NCBI RefSeq assembly: GCF_001008165.2
Contig: NZ_CP011452.2
Location: 806,001 to 870,000, forward strand
Reading direction: 5' to 3'
DNA from: Croceibacterium atlanticum
Lineage (GTDB): Bacteria; Pseudomonadota; Alphaproteobacteria; Sphingomonadales; Sphingomonadaceae
Length of the DNA: 64,000 nt
In this document: positions 1 through 9,521 of the stretch, piece after piece
Layout: the number at the start of each line of letters is the position of its first letter
How positions within the stretch are numbered: position 1 is the first letter of the stretch
Translations under genes and position numbers: made by a program
The notes under the pieces: generated by a model
What the model was told of the DNA's origin: nothing
The model's database searches: none
The model's input: only the letters and a program-made list of their open reading frames with translations

Positions 1-289
1 TCACCCCATGTTCGCTCGCCAGCCGCTCGGTCAGTTCGCACAGGGTCAGCTCACCATCCGCCTCGACCCAGCCGATCACCATCTCGCGGTAGGCGCCCAG
101 CTTGCCGCTGCCCGCAGGTCGACCCTGTTTGGCAGGCGCCACCGACCCGGTCTGCGCCTGGCGCTGCGCCAGCCTGACCGCCGTCGCCGCGCTCGCCCCA
201 AAACGCCGCGCCGCTGCCCGTCGCGAACCACCCTCAGCAATCGCCGCATAAATACGGACACGAAGATCAGAAGAATGCGCTCTGCCCAT
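1..289 (-). CDS. IS630-type transposase, N-terminal part (runs off the left end)
   Basis: The minus strand is open from an ATG at 287-289 to the window edge, giving the first 96 residues. They form a basic helix-turn-helix domain containing RRAAARRFGASAATAVRL, followed by a QGRPAGSGKLG linker and a second helical segment. This is the usual two-part DNA-binding N terminus of IS630/Tc1-like transposases. A strong Shine-Dalgarno (GGAGGTGG) lies 5 bases before the ATG, which supports this start. The catalytic DDE domain would lie outside the window, so I cannot tell whether the element is intact. Family assignment rests on the N-terminal pattern only. Confidence 0.72.
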   Translation of the reverse strand, partial: MGRAHSSDLRVRIYAAIAEGGSRRAAARRFGASAATAVRLAQRQAQTGSVAPAKQGRPAGSGKLGAYREMVIGWVEADGELTLCELTERLASEHGV

Positions 290-412
290 GATCCACCTCC
301 AAGGAGGAGGAATCACAAATCGACCCGCCAAGGAAACCTTCGATTCAGGTTATCCGCAGAACGCTCTAGACATGGACTGCGACAGGGTCACGAGATCGCT
401 TCTTGCCTCCCT

Positions 413-1351
413 TCAAAGTCGATGAAGGTGTGCAGCAAGACGCTCCAGCAGCACTGCCATAGAAGGTTGATCATCATAATAGAGAGCACTTGTACTCCGG
501 TATGCAGCTTCGAACCGTGATCGCGTCTCCGGATCGGAAAGCAGGAACGCTTCATTCCGTATAAGTTGCTTTTCGTCGGCCGCCGGGAAGCGAGCTTCCT
601 TGTGTGCAAGGTAAGCTCTGCTGCCTATGAATGCTTGGACATCGGGATCCTCAAGAAGGCAATAGACATCATAATAATGCCGCAGAAAGTTTTGCGGCAT
701 CTCGCCGGTTTCCCCTTGCCGGCGAAACTTGGTTGAGATTGTCTGGAGCTTCTCGACGAGAGTGTACCCTGGCTCATAGCACGGCACGTCGACTGCCCGG
801 TTGTCAGTAATATCCGGAACGCCGCTGGCGGCAGCCATATCATAGGCTCAAGATGAAATCAGACACGGTCGATTTGGAGAGACCTGATCGAAGCCTGCCT
901 CAAGCAGAATACCCGACTTTATGCCTGCGGGAAGATGGTTGAGTTCGGGATAGAGCAAGCGAATGCCAGCACTCCGCAGTCGCTCGTCGTCGAAATTGTG
1001 ATCGCGCTCCGCTGTGAGGAAGCCCGGAATGCTCAACCGAGGCGGCAGGCTATCATAGAACTGCCGCCGCTCATCGACATGGATCCGCTTGTTCTGGTTC
1101 CTTCCTGTCGGGAGTTCACTATCGGGATGGATAAGAATGTCGATGTCTTCGGAAAAGCGGTGGATCAGGCGGAAGCCCTTTGACAGCGAGGTGCCGCCCT
1201 TGAGCTCGAAGCCAAAACCCAACTGCTGCAAACCCCAGATACCATGCATGATCCAATAGTCTTTTTCGACTAGGCTTGGGTCGATTGCGTGGTTTCGGGC
1301 AGTCACGGCAATCAGATCGCCGAAATCAGGCAAGTTGTGCAGCAGCGTCAT
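413..1351 (-). pseudogene. AbiEii-type nucleotidyltransferase toxin with internal TGA
   Basis: Two minus-strand segments (1351-848 and 838-413) lie in the same reading frame, separated only by a TGA at 848-850. Together they would encode about 312 residues. The N-terminal half carries the nucleotidyltransferase pattern GGTSLSK followed by SEDIDILI, typical of AbiEii/AbiGii toxins of type IV toxin-antitoxin systems, which are known to transfer nucleotides to cellular targets. Around the stop the protein reads ISS-stop-AYDMAAASG, where a Trp (TGG) is the likely ancestral codon. The ATG overlaps the stop of the upstream antitoxin gene (ATGA), a normal AbiE arrangement. As written, only a 167-residue fragment holding the catalytic core would be made. 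A sequencing error at one base is the alternative. Confidence 0.8.
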
Positions 1352-1926
1352 GTGCTGTGCAGCACAGGCGACAATAACCGCTCCGCTCGAGCCGAGCCAA
1401 AGTCGCGGACGGCCCGTGCCAGGCGTTTGCGATCCATTCCTCGCGCGCGCGCTAAGGCTTTAGGCAAGATGCTGGATGCATCTTCAGGCAGCCGCTCGAG
1501 GTTATGAAGCAGGTCTACGAGCAAGACCTCCTCGGTCAGATGAGCCGGTAAGGTGGCGCGCATACGAAAATCATACTCGCGACCATCGAGCTTGAAGCGC
1601 CCATGCCGCTTGTGGTTGTAGACGACCGGCACGTTGTGAAGCTGCGTGGTGCCCACACCTAGGCCATTGTAGGCATTGGGCGACACCATGAGAAAACGTT
1701 CATCCCCAAGGAACCTCCCCACCAGTTTCTCCGGCTTTGCCGGAGCATTACCAAAGCGGGTCCGGCGCGGCGCCATGTACAGACCGTTCGCCACCTTCTC
1801 AAGGCGTCCTTTCGCGACAAGCTGACGCAGATGCCGGTCAACGGCAGTTGACCAGCGTGCAAGATCTTTACGCCGGTAAACTTGCCCTGGTCGCAATTTT
1901 CGCGCGAGTTCCGTCACTGCCGACAC
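1348..1926 (-). CDS. AbiEi-like (DUF6088-type) antitoxin / winged-helix regulator
   Basis: This encodes 192 residues from a GTG at 1924-1926. That start has AAAGGAG six bases upstream and is preferred over the ATG at 1983, which has no such site. The first 60 residues form a winged helix (ELARKLRPGQVYRRKDLARW... AVDRHLRQLVAKGRLEKVANGLY), the layout of AbiEi/DUF6088 antitoxins that repress their own promoter. The C-terminal part is the less conserved body domain. The stop overlaps the toxin start by 4 bases, so the pair is translationally coupled. Because the toxin is broken, this gene may now serve only as a repressor. Similar winged-helix starts occur in other regulators, so the antitoxin role rests mainly on the neighbour. 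Confidence 0.8.
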   Translation of the reverse strand: MSAVTELARKLRPGQVYRRKDLARWSTAVDRHLRQLVAKGRLEKVANGLYMAPRRTRFGNAPAKPEKLVGRFLGDERFLMVSPNAYNGLGVGTTQLHNVPVVYNHKRHGRFKLDGREYDFRMRATLPAHLTEEVLLVDLLHNLERLPEDASSILPKALARARGMDRKRLARAVRDFGSARAERLLSPVLHST

Positions 1927-2065
1927 TGAATGCTCCTTTGGTTTCCAGATAGGATCATTCAGACAAAAATGCAATTTTCTCATTAAAAATTCATGCACAC
2001 GTTGACGGCGATGGCACCAAAACACCCAGTTCTCCTGAAGCAAATCTTGCCTACCTGCACGCGAA

Positions 2066-3193
2066 TCACGCCATCGATGCGATCGTCTTACGGAAGCGCG
2101 AGAGCGCAATTGCAAAGAACACCACACCGATCGCTGCCGCCGCAGCAAACTGCGGCCAGACCACATCGATTCCGGCTCCGCGAAACAGAATCGCCTGCCC
2201 CAGTTCAACGAAATGAGTGGTTGGCGCAGCGAGCATGACGGTGCGCACCACCTCAGGCATGCTTTCGCGAGGTGTCGTACCCCCTGAAAGCATCTGCAGC
2301 GGCAGAAGCACAAGCACCGCCAACATCCCAAACTGCGGCATATTGCGCGCAATGGTTGCCATGAATATGCCCATTGATGTCGTCGCGAACAGCACCAGCG
2401 CCGCGCCAGAAAAAAACAGTGTTAACGATCCTGCGACCGGGATGTCGAGCGCTCCGCGTACCACCAGGTTGAGTGAGGCAAACGACGCCACCAGCACGAC
2501 AAGGCCCATCGACCAGATCTTGCTCGCCATGATCTCGAAAGGCGTCACTGGCATGACCAGCAAATGCTCGATAGTGCCGTGTTCGCGCTCTCGGATCAAC
2601 GCGGCCCCGGTCAGAATAATCGAGAGCATCGCGATGTAGTTGATGATCTGAGACAGGCCACCGAACCATTTTTTGTTCAGCGTCGGATTGAACCGTGCGC
2701 GCACTTCAAGGTCTACCGGGAGGCTTGTCTTGCTGCGGTATCGCTGCATGAAAGCAGTCACTTCACCCAGCGCAATTTGCTGGATGTAGCCGCTCCCGCT
2801 AAACGCCTGAGTCATGCGCGTCGCGTCAGTGTTAAGCTGGATTTCCGCCTTACGCCCTGCGAGAATATCCTGCTGGAAACCCGAAGGGATGTGCAGCACG
2901 AACGTATAGATTCCTGCATCCAGGCCGGGGTCGATCTGCGACGGAGCGATGCGATCGGGTGTCTTGAATTGGGGCGGATAGAATGCCGAAACGATCCGCT
3001 GCGACAGCGGCGAATTGTCCTCGTCGACGACGGCGATTGCCGCCTTGTTGAGGGTTTCCGGCATTGAAGAGGCGGACGTGTAGACCGACGCCGTGAACAG
3101 GAACAGGATCAGCACCAGCATTGTCGGGTCACGCCAAAGACTCCACAGCTCCTTGACGCCAAGCCGGTAGATGTTGGAGAGCTTCTGGCGCAT
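2066..3193 (-). CDS. ABC-2 type transporter permease (YhhJ-like)
   Basis: This encodes 375 residues starting at the ATG 3191-3193, one base after the stop of the ATPase fusion gene. The layout is that of ABC-2 permeases: a first membrane helix at about residues 22-42 (MLVLILFLFTASVY), a large extracytoplasmic domain to about 165, then five or six closely spaced helices. The linker contains LIREREHGTIEHLLVMPV, the conserved coupling segment of this family. In Enterobacteria the equivalent gene is yhhJ, next to rbbA and yhiI. It is the last gene of a four-gene minus-strand operon and probably forms the membrane channel with the permease half of the upstream fusion. The substrate cannot be read from the sequence. 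Confidence 0.93.
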   Translation of the reverse strand: MRQKLSNIYRLGVKELWSLWRDPTMLVLILFLFTASVYTSASSMPETLNKAAIAVVDEDNSPLSQRIVSAFYPPQFKTPDRIAPSQIDPGLDAGIYTFVLHIPSGFQQDILAGRKAEIQLNTDATRMTQAFSGSGYIQQIALGEVTAFMQRYRSKTSLPVDLEVRARFNPTLNKKWFGGLSQIINYIAMLSIILTGAALIREREHGTIEHLLVMPVTPFEIMASKIWSMGLVVLVASFASLNLVVRGALDIPVAGSLTLFFSGAALVLFATTSMGIFMATIARNMPQFGMLAVLVLLPLQMLSGGTTPRESMPEVVRTVMLAAPTTHFVELGQAILFRGAGIDVVWPQFAAAAAIGVVFFAIALSRFRKTIASMA

Positions 3194-3194
3194 G

Positions 3195-5945
3195 CTACTG
3201 CTCCTGCTTGCGCAACAGCGCAATCGCGACACCGATGATGACCGGGATTGCCAGCATCAGCGGCCAGAATGATCCCGCCAGATCGCCGAAACCCAGTGCC
3301 TTGTTGAATACCCCTCGGCTGATCGTGAACATATGGCTGGCCGGATAGACTTCACCGATGATACGGCCCGTACCCTCCAATGAGGAGACTGGATCGAGCA
3401 TGCCCCCGTAGGTAACCGTGGGAATCAGCGTGCCGATCATCGCCAGGAACATCGCGGCGATCTGGCTTTTCGTGACGGCCGAAGCCAACAGCCCCATACC
3501 CGTGGCGATAACGCAGAAAAGCAATGCGGCCACCACCAGAGTCAACACGCTACCTGTGATGGGCACGTCGAACAGAAACACACCCAACAGCACCATGACC
3601 GTGAAATTCAGCATCGCAAGTCCGACATAAGGCAATTGCTTGCCCAGCAGGAATTCCGTTCGCGTGACCGGCGTAACATAAAGATTGATGATCGAGCCCG
3701 TTTCCTTTTCGCGCACCACGGCAAGCGCTGCGAGCATCGCGGGCAACATCAGAAGCAGCATTGGAATGACGACCGGCACCATCGCTGGCAGGCTCTTGAC
3801 GTCGGGATTGTAACGGAAGCGGTTCTCGACCGATACCGACGAAGCGGTCGTCATGCCGGCCATGCGCATTTGCTCGGAGAGCCAGAGCTGATGCATGCCC
3901 TGGATATAACCCTGCACGGTTTCCGCACGAGACGGCATCGCGCCATCGAACCAGGCGCCAATGGCTACCGGCGCGCCACGCATTACATCCCGCCCGAAGC
4001 CGGGTGGAATCTCGATTGCAAGCGCTAGTTCGCCGCTGCGCATCCGCTTGTCGAGGTCGTCATAATCGGTGATCGGGCGTCGTTCGATGAAATACGGAGA
4101 CCCGGAAATGTCAAGCTGATAGCTTTGACTCATCGCACTCTGGTCGCGGTCGAGCACGGCGTACCGTAAATCGTTTACGTCCATGCTGATGCCGTATCCC
4201 ATCACGAGCAGCAGGATGACAGAACCTGCAATCGCCAGTGTACCACGGACGGGGTCGCGTCGCAGTTCAAGCGTTTCACGCCAGACGTAACTGAACAGCC
4301 TTTGAAGGCTGAACCGGCGTCTCGCAGGAGGTTGATCGTGAACTGGCTCGGCCTGTGCCTGGAGTTCAGGGATGTCCTCCGCTGGCGCCCCGCCTTCTCC
4401 GGCAGCCTCGAGCAGATAACCGATGAAGGCATCCTCGAGCGACTTCGCGCCCCGCTTTTCGACAAGCTTTGCGGGCGCGTCGCTGTCGAGTACCTTGCCT
4501 GCGTGCATCATCGACATGCGATCGCAGCGTTCGGCCTCGTTCATGAAGTGGGTGGAGATGAATATTGTCACCCGGTCGCGCCGCGACAGTTCGACAAGCA
4601 GGCGCCAGAATGAATCGCGCGCGACCGGATCCACGCCCGACGTTGGCTCATCGAGGATCAGTAGCTCCGGGTTGTGAACCATAGCCACGGCAAGACTAAG
4701 TCGTTGGCGAATGCCCAGCGGCAGACGCTCGGGCAATTCCTCCATCTCTGACTCAAGGCCAAAGCGGCCGGCGATCTCGACAACACGTCTGGCGATCTCT
4801 TCAGCCGGAACGTGGAACAAGCGCGCATGGAGTTCCAGATTCTGCCGCACCGTCAACTCGCCATAAAGCGAGAAGGACTGGCTCATATAGCCCACCCGGC
4901 GGCGTGTAGCGATGTCGCGCGGGTCCACCTCGTGGCCAAACAGCCAGGCCTGCCCTTCCGTTGCGGGGAGCAGGCCTGTCAGCATCTTCATCGTCGTCGA
5001 CTTGCCGCAGCCATTGGATCCGAGAAAACCGAAAATCTCGCCGCGGCGGATGCGGAACGAAACATGGTCGACCGCAACGAAGTCCCCGAAACGCATGGTC
5101 AGCCCTTGCGCCTCGATGGCAATGTCATTCTCCTCGACATCGAGCGGCGGAATGACCACCGGTGCGTGGCCATCTTTGCGCTCTTCGGGCAGAAGTTCGG
5201 CGAAAGCGGCGTCAAGATCGTTGCAGCCCGTGCGCTCGAGCAGCTGGGCAGGTGTGCCGGTGGCTAGGATCGCGCCATCGTCCATCGCTACCAGCCAATC
5301 GAAGCGTTGCGCCTCGTCCATATAGGCGGTGGCGACGATTACGCTCATGCCGGGGCGCTGTTTGCGGATGCGCGCGATGAGATCCCAGAATTGCGCGCGC
5401 GCCAACGGATCGACGCCGGTCGTGGGTTCGTCGAGGATGAGCAGGTCCGGATCGTGGATCAGCGCACAGCATAGACCCAGCTTCTGCTTCATTCCGCCCG
5501 AAAGCTTACCCGCCGGACGCGACAGGAAGGTTTTAAGGCCGGTACTGCGCGTCAGGTCATCGATGCGCCGGCGTCGCTCGCCCGCGTCGTGACCGAACAG
5601 GCGAGCGAAGAACTGGAGGTTCTCTTCGACCGAAAGCGTTGGATACAGGTTCTTGCCCAAGCCCTGCGGCATATAGGCGATGCGCGGACAGACATTCTCA
5701 CGATGGCGTCTGTCGGCCATATCGCCGCCCAGCACTTCCACCGCCCCGCCCTGCACGGCCCGCGCGCCGGCGACGAGAGAGAGAAGACTCGACTTGCCGA
5801 CCCCGTCAGGGCCGATCAGGCCGATCATCCGTCCTGAAGCGATCTCGAAATCGATGCCGCGCAGGGCTTCCGCCTTGCCGTAGTGCAGATGCACTCCGGC
5901 AAGGCGGACGACCGGCGGTCCGCTCGGGGGCTGGGCTGTCGCCAC
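3195..5945 (-). CDS. rbbA: RbbA-type ABC transporter: two ATPase domains fused to a permease
   Basis: This encodes 916 residues. The first ABC domain (about 10-245) has Walker [10 protein letters not shown], signature LSGGMKQK and Walker [14 protein letters not shown]. The second (about 275-510) has Walker [10 protein letters not shown] and Walker [14 protein letters not shown], but its signature is degraded to LPLGIRQR. A permease domain follows from about 545 to the end, with a first helix, a large extracytoplasmic loop and a cluster of helices after [17 protein letters not shown]. This architecture matches E. coli RbbA (YhiH), described as ribosome-associated, although the domain order points to an export ATPase. 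It sits 5 bases after the HlyD gene and 1 base before the second permease. The gene symbol is by architecture. Confidence 0.9.
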   Translation of the reverse strand: MATAQPPSGPPVVRLAGVHLHYGKAEALRGIDFEIASGRMIGLIGPDGVGKSSLLSLVAGARAVQGGAVEVLGGDMADRRHRENVCPRIAYMPQGLGKNLYPTLSVEENLQFFARLFGHDAGERRRRIDDLTRSTGLKTFLSRPAGKLSGGMKQKLGLCCALIHDPDLLILDEPTTGVDPLARAQFWDLIARIRKQRPGMSVIVATAYMDEAQRFDWLVAMDDGAILATGTPAQLLERTGCNDLDAAFAELLPEERKDGHAPVVIPPLDVEENDIAIEAQGLTMRFGDFVAVDHVSFRIRRGEIFGFLGSNGCGKSTTMKMLTGLLPATEGQAWLFGHEVDPRDIATRRRVGYMSQSFSLYGELTVRQNLELHARLFHVPAEEIARRVVEIAGRFGLESEMEELPERLPLGIRQRLSLAVAMVHNPELLILDEPTSGVDPVARDSFWRLLVELSRRDRVTIFISTHFMNEAERCDRMSMMHAGKVLDSDAPAKLVEKRGAKSLEDAFIGYLLEAAGEGGAPAEDIPELQAQAEPVHDQPPARRRFSLQRLFSYVWRETLELRRDPVRGTLAIAGSVILLLVMGYGISMDVNDLRYAVLDRDQSAMSQSYQLDISGSPYFIERRPITDYDDLDKRMRSGELALAIEIPPGFGRDVMRGAPVAIGAWFDGAMPSRAETVQGYIQGMHQLWLSEQMRMAGMTTASSVSVENRFRYNPDVKSLPAMVPVVIPMLLLMLPAMLAALAVVREKETGSIINLYVTPVTRTEFLLGKQLPYVGLAMLNFTVMVLLGVFLFDVPITGSVLTLVVAALLFCVIATGMGLLASAVTKSQIAAMFLAMIGTLIPTVTYGGMLDPVSSLEGTGRIIGEVYPASHMFTISRGVFNKALGFGDLAGSFWPLMLAIPVIIGVAIALLRKQEQ

Positions 5946-5950
5946 CGGTC

Positions 5951-7027
5951 TTATTCCTTAACGAGGTTGCTGAGATTTGCGGGCCAGTCGGCTTTCGGAT
6001 CAATTCTGACATAGGCCATGCCCGGAAGGCCAGTCTTTACGATATCGAGATGGCGCTGCAACAGGGCCGGATCGATCCGCGCGCGCACGCGGAACATCAG
6101 CTTCTGACGCTCACTTTCCGTCTCCACCGTCTTGGGCGTGAACTGGGCGACATCGGCAACGAAGCTGATCTTCGCAGGGATCACGATATTGGACGCTGCA
6201 TCGAGAACGAGGCGCACCTCGCTGCCGATACGCACCTTGCCCGCCGCCGTCTCAGGCAGGAAAAAAGTCATGTAAACGTCCGTCAGGTCGACAAGGTTCA
6301 TGACGCGTCCACCGCTTGCCACCACCTCGCCCGGTTGTGCAACACGGTACTGGATGCGACCAGAACGGGGCGCGCGAAGATCACTGTCCGCGATATCCGC
6401 CTTGATACGCACGATCGTAGCCCTGACGGCATCGACATTTGAGCGTGCGCCGATGACCTGGCTGCGTGATGCGGCGATGCTGGCGTCGACCGCCGCCAGC
6501 TGAGCTCGAGCCGCTTCGACGGTGGCCGCTGCGCCCTCAACCGAAGCCAGATTGTCATCCCGCTCCTGAACCGCCGTAGCGCCTTCGCGCGCCAGAGTTT
6601 CAGACCGTCCATAACGCTTGCGCGCGGCATTGAGTTCAGCCTCTCGCTGGCGGACTGTCGCCATGGCGGAGGCGCGCTCGCTTTGACGCTGGCTGACCTG
6701 GGTTTCGGCTATCTGGACATTGTTGATAGCCTGGGCGAGCTGGGCTTCGGCTTCGGCCAACTGGGCGCGCATGGTCTCGGTATCCATATGGGCGACAACA
6801 TCACCCGCTTTGACCAGTTGTCCCTCTTCGGCGACGATGTCGCGGATACGCCCAGCGGTCTTGGCGGCAATGTCGATCTCGACCGCCTCGATGCGCCCGT
6901 TGCCGCTGGCGATACCTTCCGGAAGTTCCGCCGGCTTGAGCAGCAGATAGAGTGCTATGCCTGCCGCGATAATGGCCACGGCGATCCCGCCCAGGACAAG
7001 CCTGCTTTTGCTCTTGGCCTGCGTCAT
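5951..7027 (-). CDS. HlyD-family periplasmic adaptor (YhiI-like)
   Basis: This encodes 358 residues. A signal-anchor helix (about 9-27, [20 protein letters not shown]) is followed by the biotinyl-lipoyl half-motif [13 protein letters not shown], a long alanine- and glutamine-rich coiled coil (about 80-215), the second lipoyl half ([13 protein letters not shown]) and a beta-barrel domain. This is the standard layout of membrane fusion proteins that link an inner-membrane pump to an outer-membrane channel in the periplasm. The ATG overlaps the stop of the outer-membrane channel gene by 4 bases, and the ATPase gene follows 5 bases after its own stop. All four genes are therefore probably translated from one message. 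Confidence 0.94.
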   Translation of the reverse strand: MTQAKSKSRLVLGGIAVAIIAAGIALYLLLKPAELPEGIASGNGRIEAVEIDIAAKTAGRIRDIVAEEGQLVKAGDVVAHMDTETMRAQLAEAEAQLAQAINNVQIAETQVSQRQSERASAMATVRQREAELNAARKRYGRSETLAREGATAVQERDDNLASVEGAAATVEAARAQLAAVDASIAASRSQVIGARSNVDAVRATIVRIKADIADSDLRAPRSGRIQYRVAQPGEVVASGGRVMNLVDLTDVYMTFFLPETAAGKVRIGSEVRLVLDAASNIVIPAKISFVADVAQFTPKTVETESERQKLMFRVRARIDPALLQRHLDIVKTGLPGMAYVRIDPKADWPANLSNLVKE

Positions 7028-8466
7028 TGCGTCTGTCCCCTATCGCTTTCTGTCGAGTTCGTCTGGAAGGTCTGATCGGCTACGAAGCCGCCGCCAAGCG
7101 CCGAATAGAGCGCGACGATGCTGGAAATTTCAGCGCGCCGCAGCTGGACCAGCGCCTGTTCGGCATCGAACAGATCGCGCTGGGCATCGAGCACTTCGAG
7201 ATAGGCGGAGCGACCGTTGTCAAAACGTAGCTGAGCAAGGCGCGCGCGCTCGCGCTGCGCGCCCAGCATGTCACGGGTAGTTTCGATCTGCTTTTGCAGC
7301 TGGCGCCGCTGAACCAGCGCATCGGACACATCCCGAAAACCGGTCTGGATCGCCTGCTCATATTCGGCAACGGCGCGCACCTCGCGCGCTTTTGCGACGT
7401 CAAGGTTGCCCTTCAAGCGCCCGGCATTGAATAGTGGTAGCCTCAAGCTGGGCGTAAAGCTCCATGCTTCACTGCCGCTTGAGAACAGACCATCCAGTTG
7501 ATCGCTCATGGTGCCATAGGCGCCAGTCAATGAGATATTTGGCAGAAACGCTGCGCGTGCGGCACCGATATTGGCGTTGGCGGCACGAAGCCCATATTCC
7601 GCGGCCAGGATATCAGGGCGATAGAGCAGCAATTCCGATGGTAGCCCAGGCGGAAGGACCAGGCCTTCAGGCGCCTCGGCGAGAGATAGGTGTCCGGGCG
7701 CGATGCCAATCGAATGACCGACAAGAAGCGCCAAGGCGTTACGGTTGACCGCGCGATCCTGCTCCAGTCCATAGAGGGTCGTGCGGGCCTGGGCGAGCAG
7801 GGTCTGCGCCTGCATCATGTCAAGTTTCGAGCCGGAGCCCACTTCATAACGTCGCCGCATGATCCGCAGCGATTCCTCACGCGTGGAGATCGAGTTGCGG
7901 GCAAGGGCTATGCGTTCTTCATATTCGCGCTCCAGGAGGTAACCGTTCGCCACCTGTGCCACCAGTCCGGAGGCAACCGACCTGCGCGCCTCCTCTGTTG
8001 CCAGATACTGCCAGCGCGCGGCATCGCGCAAATTGCGCAAACGGCCCCAAAAATCGATTTCCCAGCTTGCGCTCAACTGCGCGCTGATCTGCTCGGAACT
8101 GACCATTGTCGCCCCAGCTCCGGGAATATTGGCTAAAGTGCGCCCACGGCTATAGCCACTCACGGCGTCAAGCTGCGGATAGAGCGCAGCCCCTTCGATC
8201 CGCCAGGCGGCCCGCGCTTCGGACACACGGCTTGCCGCAATACGAATATCCCGATTATTTTCGAGCGCTTCGCCAATCAGCCGCTGAAGTTCAGGCTCGC
8301 GAAAAAATTCGCGCCAGCTCGTTCTGGCGATCGATCCGCCCGACGCATCAGGCGCATCATATGCAGTAGGTACCGGCATGGCCGGCGCGACATAATCGGG
8401 CGTGAACGAGCAGGCCGACGTACCGAGGAGCAAAAACGCGGCGAGCAAAAGCCGCCGCCTTTTCAC
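7024..8466 (-). CDS. TolC/NodT-family outer-membrane efflux lipoprotein
   Basis: About 480 residues from a GTG at 8464-8466. The start gives a compact lipoprotein signal, VKRRRLLLAAFLLLGTSAC, with lipobox TSAC, so the mature protein would begin at a lipidated Cys. The rest shows the two repeated outer-membrane efflux domains of OprM/NodT proteins, with long amphipathic helices (e.g. LRNLRDAARWQYLATEEARR) and the repeat-end pattern LPSELLLYRPDILAAEYGLRAAN. An in-frame ATG at 8512-8514 would add 16 residues, and neither start has a strong ribosome site. The gene is first in the export operon and overlaps the adaptor start (ATGA). It supplies the outer-membrane exit for the tripartite pump. Confidence 0.9.
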   Translation of the reverse strand: MKRRRLLLAAFLLLGTSACSFTPDYVAPAMPVPTAYDAPDASGGSIARTSWREFFREPELQRLIGEALENNRDIRIAASRVSEARAAWRIEGAALYPQLDAVSGYSRGRTLANIPGAGATMVSSEQISAQLSASWEIDFWGRLRNLRDAARWQYLATEEARRSVASGLVAQVANGYLLEREYEERIALARNSISTREESLRIMRRRYEVGSGSKLDMMQAQTLLAQARTTLYGLEQDRAVNRNALALLVGHSIGIAPGHLSLAEAPEGLVLPPGLPSELLLYRPDILAAEYGLRAANANIGAARAAFLPNISLTGAYGTMSDQLDGLFSSGSEAWSFTPSLRLPLFNAGRLKGNLDVAKAREVRAVAEYEQAIQTGFRDVSDALVQRRQLQKQIETTRDMLGAQRERARLAQLRFDNGRSAYLEVLDAQRDLFDAEQALVQLRRAEISSIVALYSALGGGFVADQTFQTNSTESDRGQTQ

Positions 8467-8600
8467 GGCGATGCCCGGCCCTTTCCCATAGGGCCATTCC
8501 CGAGATTGCAACATTGGTACACCGTCCCTCGTCAACCCAACCAGGCAAGCAGTCCGCGTTACCACAACGCTGGCCACTTGCGACGACTGGTCGTCAAATT

Positions 8601-8678
8601 TTAGTTTGCCGCCGGAGCCTTGGCTTTGGAGCCCGGACGGCATCCGCAGGAGCGGCAACGGCATCGCCCCCCTGGAAG
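8601..8678 (-). pseudogene. Relic of the phasin C-terminal tail
   Basis: Directly after the phasin stop, the same frame reads to a TAA at 8601-8603 and ends RPGSKAKAPAAN. The middle of the stretch instead makes sense in a second frame (GDAVAAPADAVRAPKP). Ala/Pro/Lys-rich tails of this sort end many alphaproteobacterial phasins. The pattern suggests a premature TGA plus one or two small indels around the run of six G (about 8668). No other gene is supported here. Confidence 0.4.
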
Positions 8679-9026
8679 TCACCGCGTCCAGACATCGAAA
8701 ACTCTACGAGCCCGCTGCTGCGCATCCTCTATCGAGAATGCGGCCCCGACGGCATCTCGCCATTCCGCAACCGCAGCGCTTACATCCGCCAGCGACGCCT
8801 GTCGGTTTTGCTCTACCTCCATAACAATTTCCGGCCATTGCGACAGCAATGGGAATTGAAACGGGGACACCTGCGGTGCGGCACCTGCCTGCGTAAATAC
8901 CGCAAGACCTTGGGACGCAATTTTCGCCTGTCGCTGCGCGGCTACGCGGGCGACCTCGAACAAGGCCTGCCCCAGTTTTTGATTGGCACTTACAAGCGAA
9001 GTCATTTGATCAAATGGATAGCTCAT
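8679..9026 (-). CDS. Phasin-like PHA granule-associated protein (apparently lacking its tail)
   Basis: This encodes 115 residues, mostly amphipathic alpha helix with few charged patches, beginning MSYPFDQMTSLVSANQKL. That helical pattern (KLGQALFEVARVAAQRQAKIASQGLAVF) is typical of phasins, which coat polyhydroxyalkanoate granules. It lies between a broken phaB-like gene and the export operon and points away from the PHA synthase gene. The TGA after VFDVWTR is followed in the same frame by bases that still encode an Ala/Lys/Pro-rich tail ending KAKAPAAN. The present product therefore seems to have lost about 25 residues. The phasin call is from pattern and context. Confidence 0.68.
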   Translation of the reverse strand: MSYPFDQMTSLVSANQKLGQALFEVARVAAQRQAKIASQGLAVFTQAGAAPQVSPFQFPLLSQWPEIVMEVEQNRQASLADVSAAVAEWRDAVGAAFSIEDAQQRARRVFDVWTR

Positions 9027-9093
9027 CCGAAAACTTTCCTGACTGAAACGATAGGCATATCTGGAGAATGATCGCCCAAGGAAGAAATCAAAG

Positions 9094-9373
9094 TCACCCG
9101 TTAACCATATACTACCCGCTATTCATGGTAGGAACGGATCCTGCAAAAAAAGCAGCTAGCGCCGAAGTAAGGCAGACCACGGCCTGAGCAATTTCTTCGG
9201 GCCCTCCTCGCCGGCCAACCGGAATGGAAGATATTATCTTCGCGCGCACAGCGTCAGGCACAGTAGCCACCATGGCAAACCGAGACCACATCGCAGCCGA
9301 CTGCCTTCAAAGCTTTTGCAATTGCGGTGCCAATGCCGCGCGTAGCGCCAGTGACGAGTGCCAAACTAGACAT
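9094..9373 (-). pseudogene. Wrecked acetoacetyl-CoA reductase-like SDR gene (phaB remnant)
   Basis: An ATG at 9371-9373 begins a classic Rossmann N terminus, SSLALVTGATRGIGTAIAKA, with the TGxxxGIG cofactor motif, then stops making sense after about 37 codons. From 9273 a shifted frame gives the C-terminal pattern VRAKIISSIPVGRRGGPEEIAQAVVCL... GSVPTMNSG, as in PhaB reductases. This is followed by a TAG where Gln is expected and then YMVNG and TGA at 9094-9096. About 150 codons, including the catalytic Tyr and Lys, are missing. PhaB supplies (R)-3-hydroxybutyryl-CoA to PHA synthase by NADPH reduction of acetoacetyl-CoA. The position beside the phasin and synthase genes fits a former phaB. Confidence 0.72.
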
Positions 9374-9439
9374 AAGAATCCATATTCTCAGCGCGACTTT
9401 AACTCCGGAACAGATTTTTCTGTTCGCGAAGAATCATAT

Positions 9440-9457
9440 GTATACGCACGAGTATAC
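9440..9457. promoter_or_regulatory. Candidate TetR operator (GTATAC-N6-GTATAC)
   Basis: Two copies of the palindromic hexamer GTATAC lie 12 bases apart centre to centre, in the 148-base gap between the divergent phaB remnant and the tetR gene. Spacing of this order and the location suit autoregulation by the TetR protein encoded 65 bases downstream. No experimental site is known to me for this regulator. Confidence 0.4.
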
Positions 9458-9521
9458 CTTCGCTTATGATTGAGGTCCAGCGGATGCGAATCGCATTCCT
9501 AAAAAAGGAGATTTTGCGATC

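Noticed and set aside
1927-2352. N-terminal extension of the AbiEi-like antitoxin
   Set aside because: The open frame continues upstream but is Cys/Arg/Trp-rich, overlaps the permease gene, and a strong ribosome site marks the GTG at 1926.
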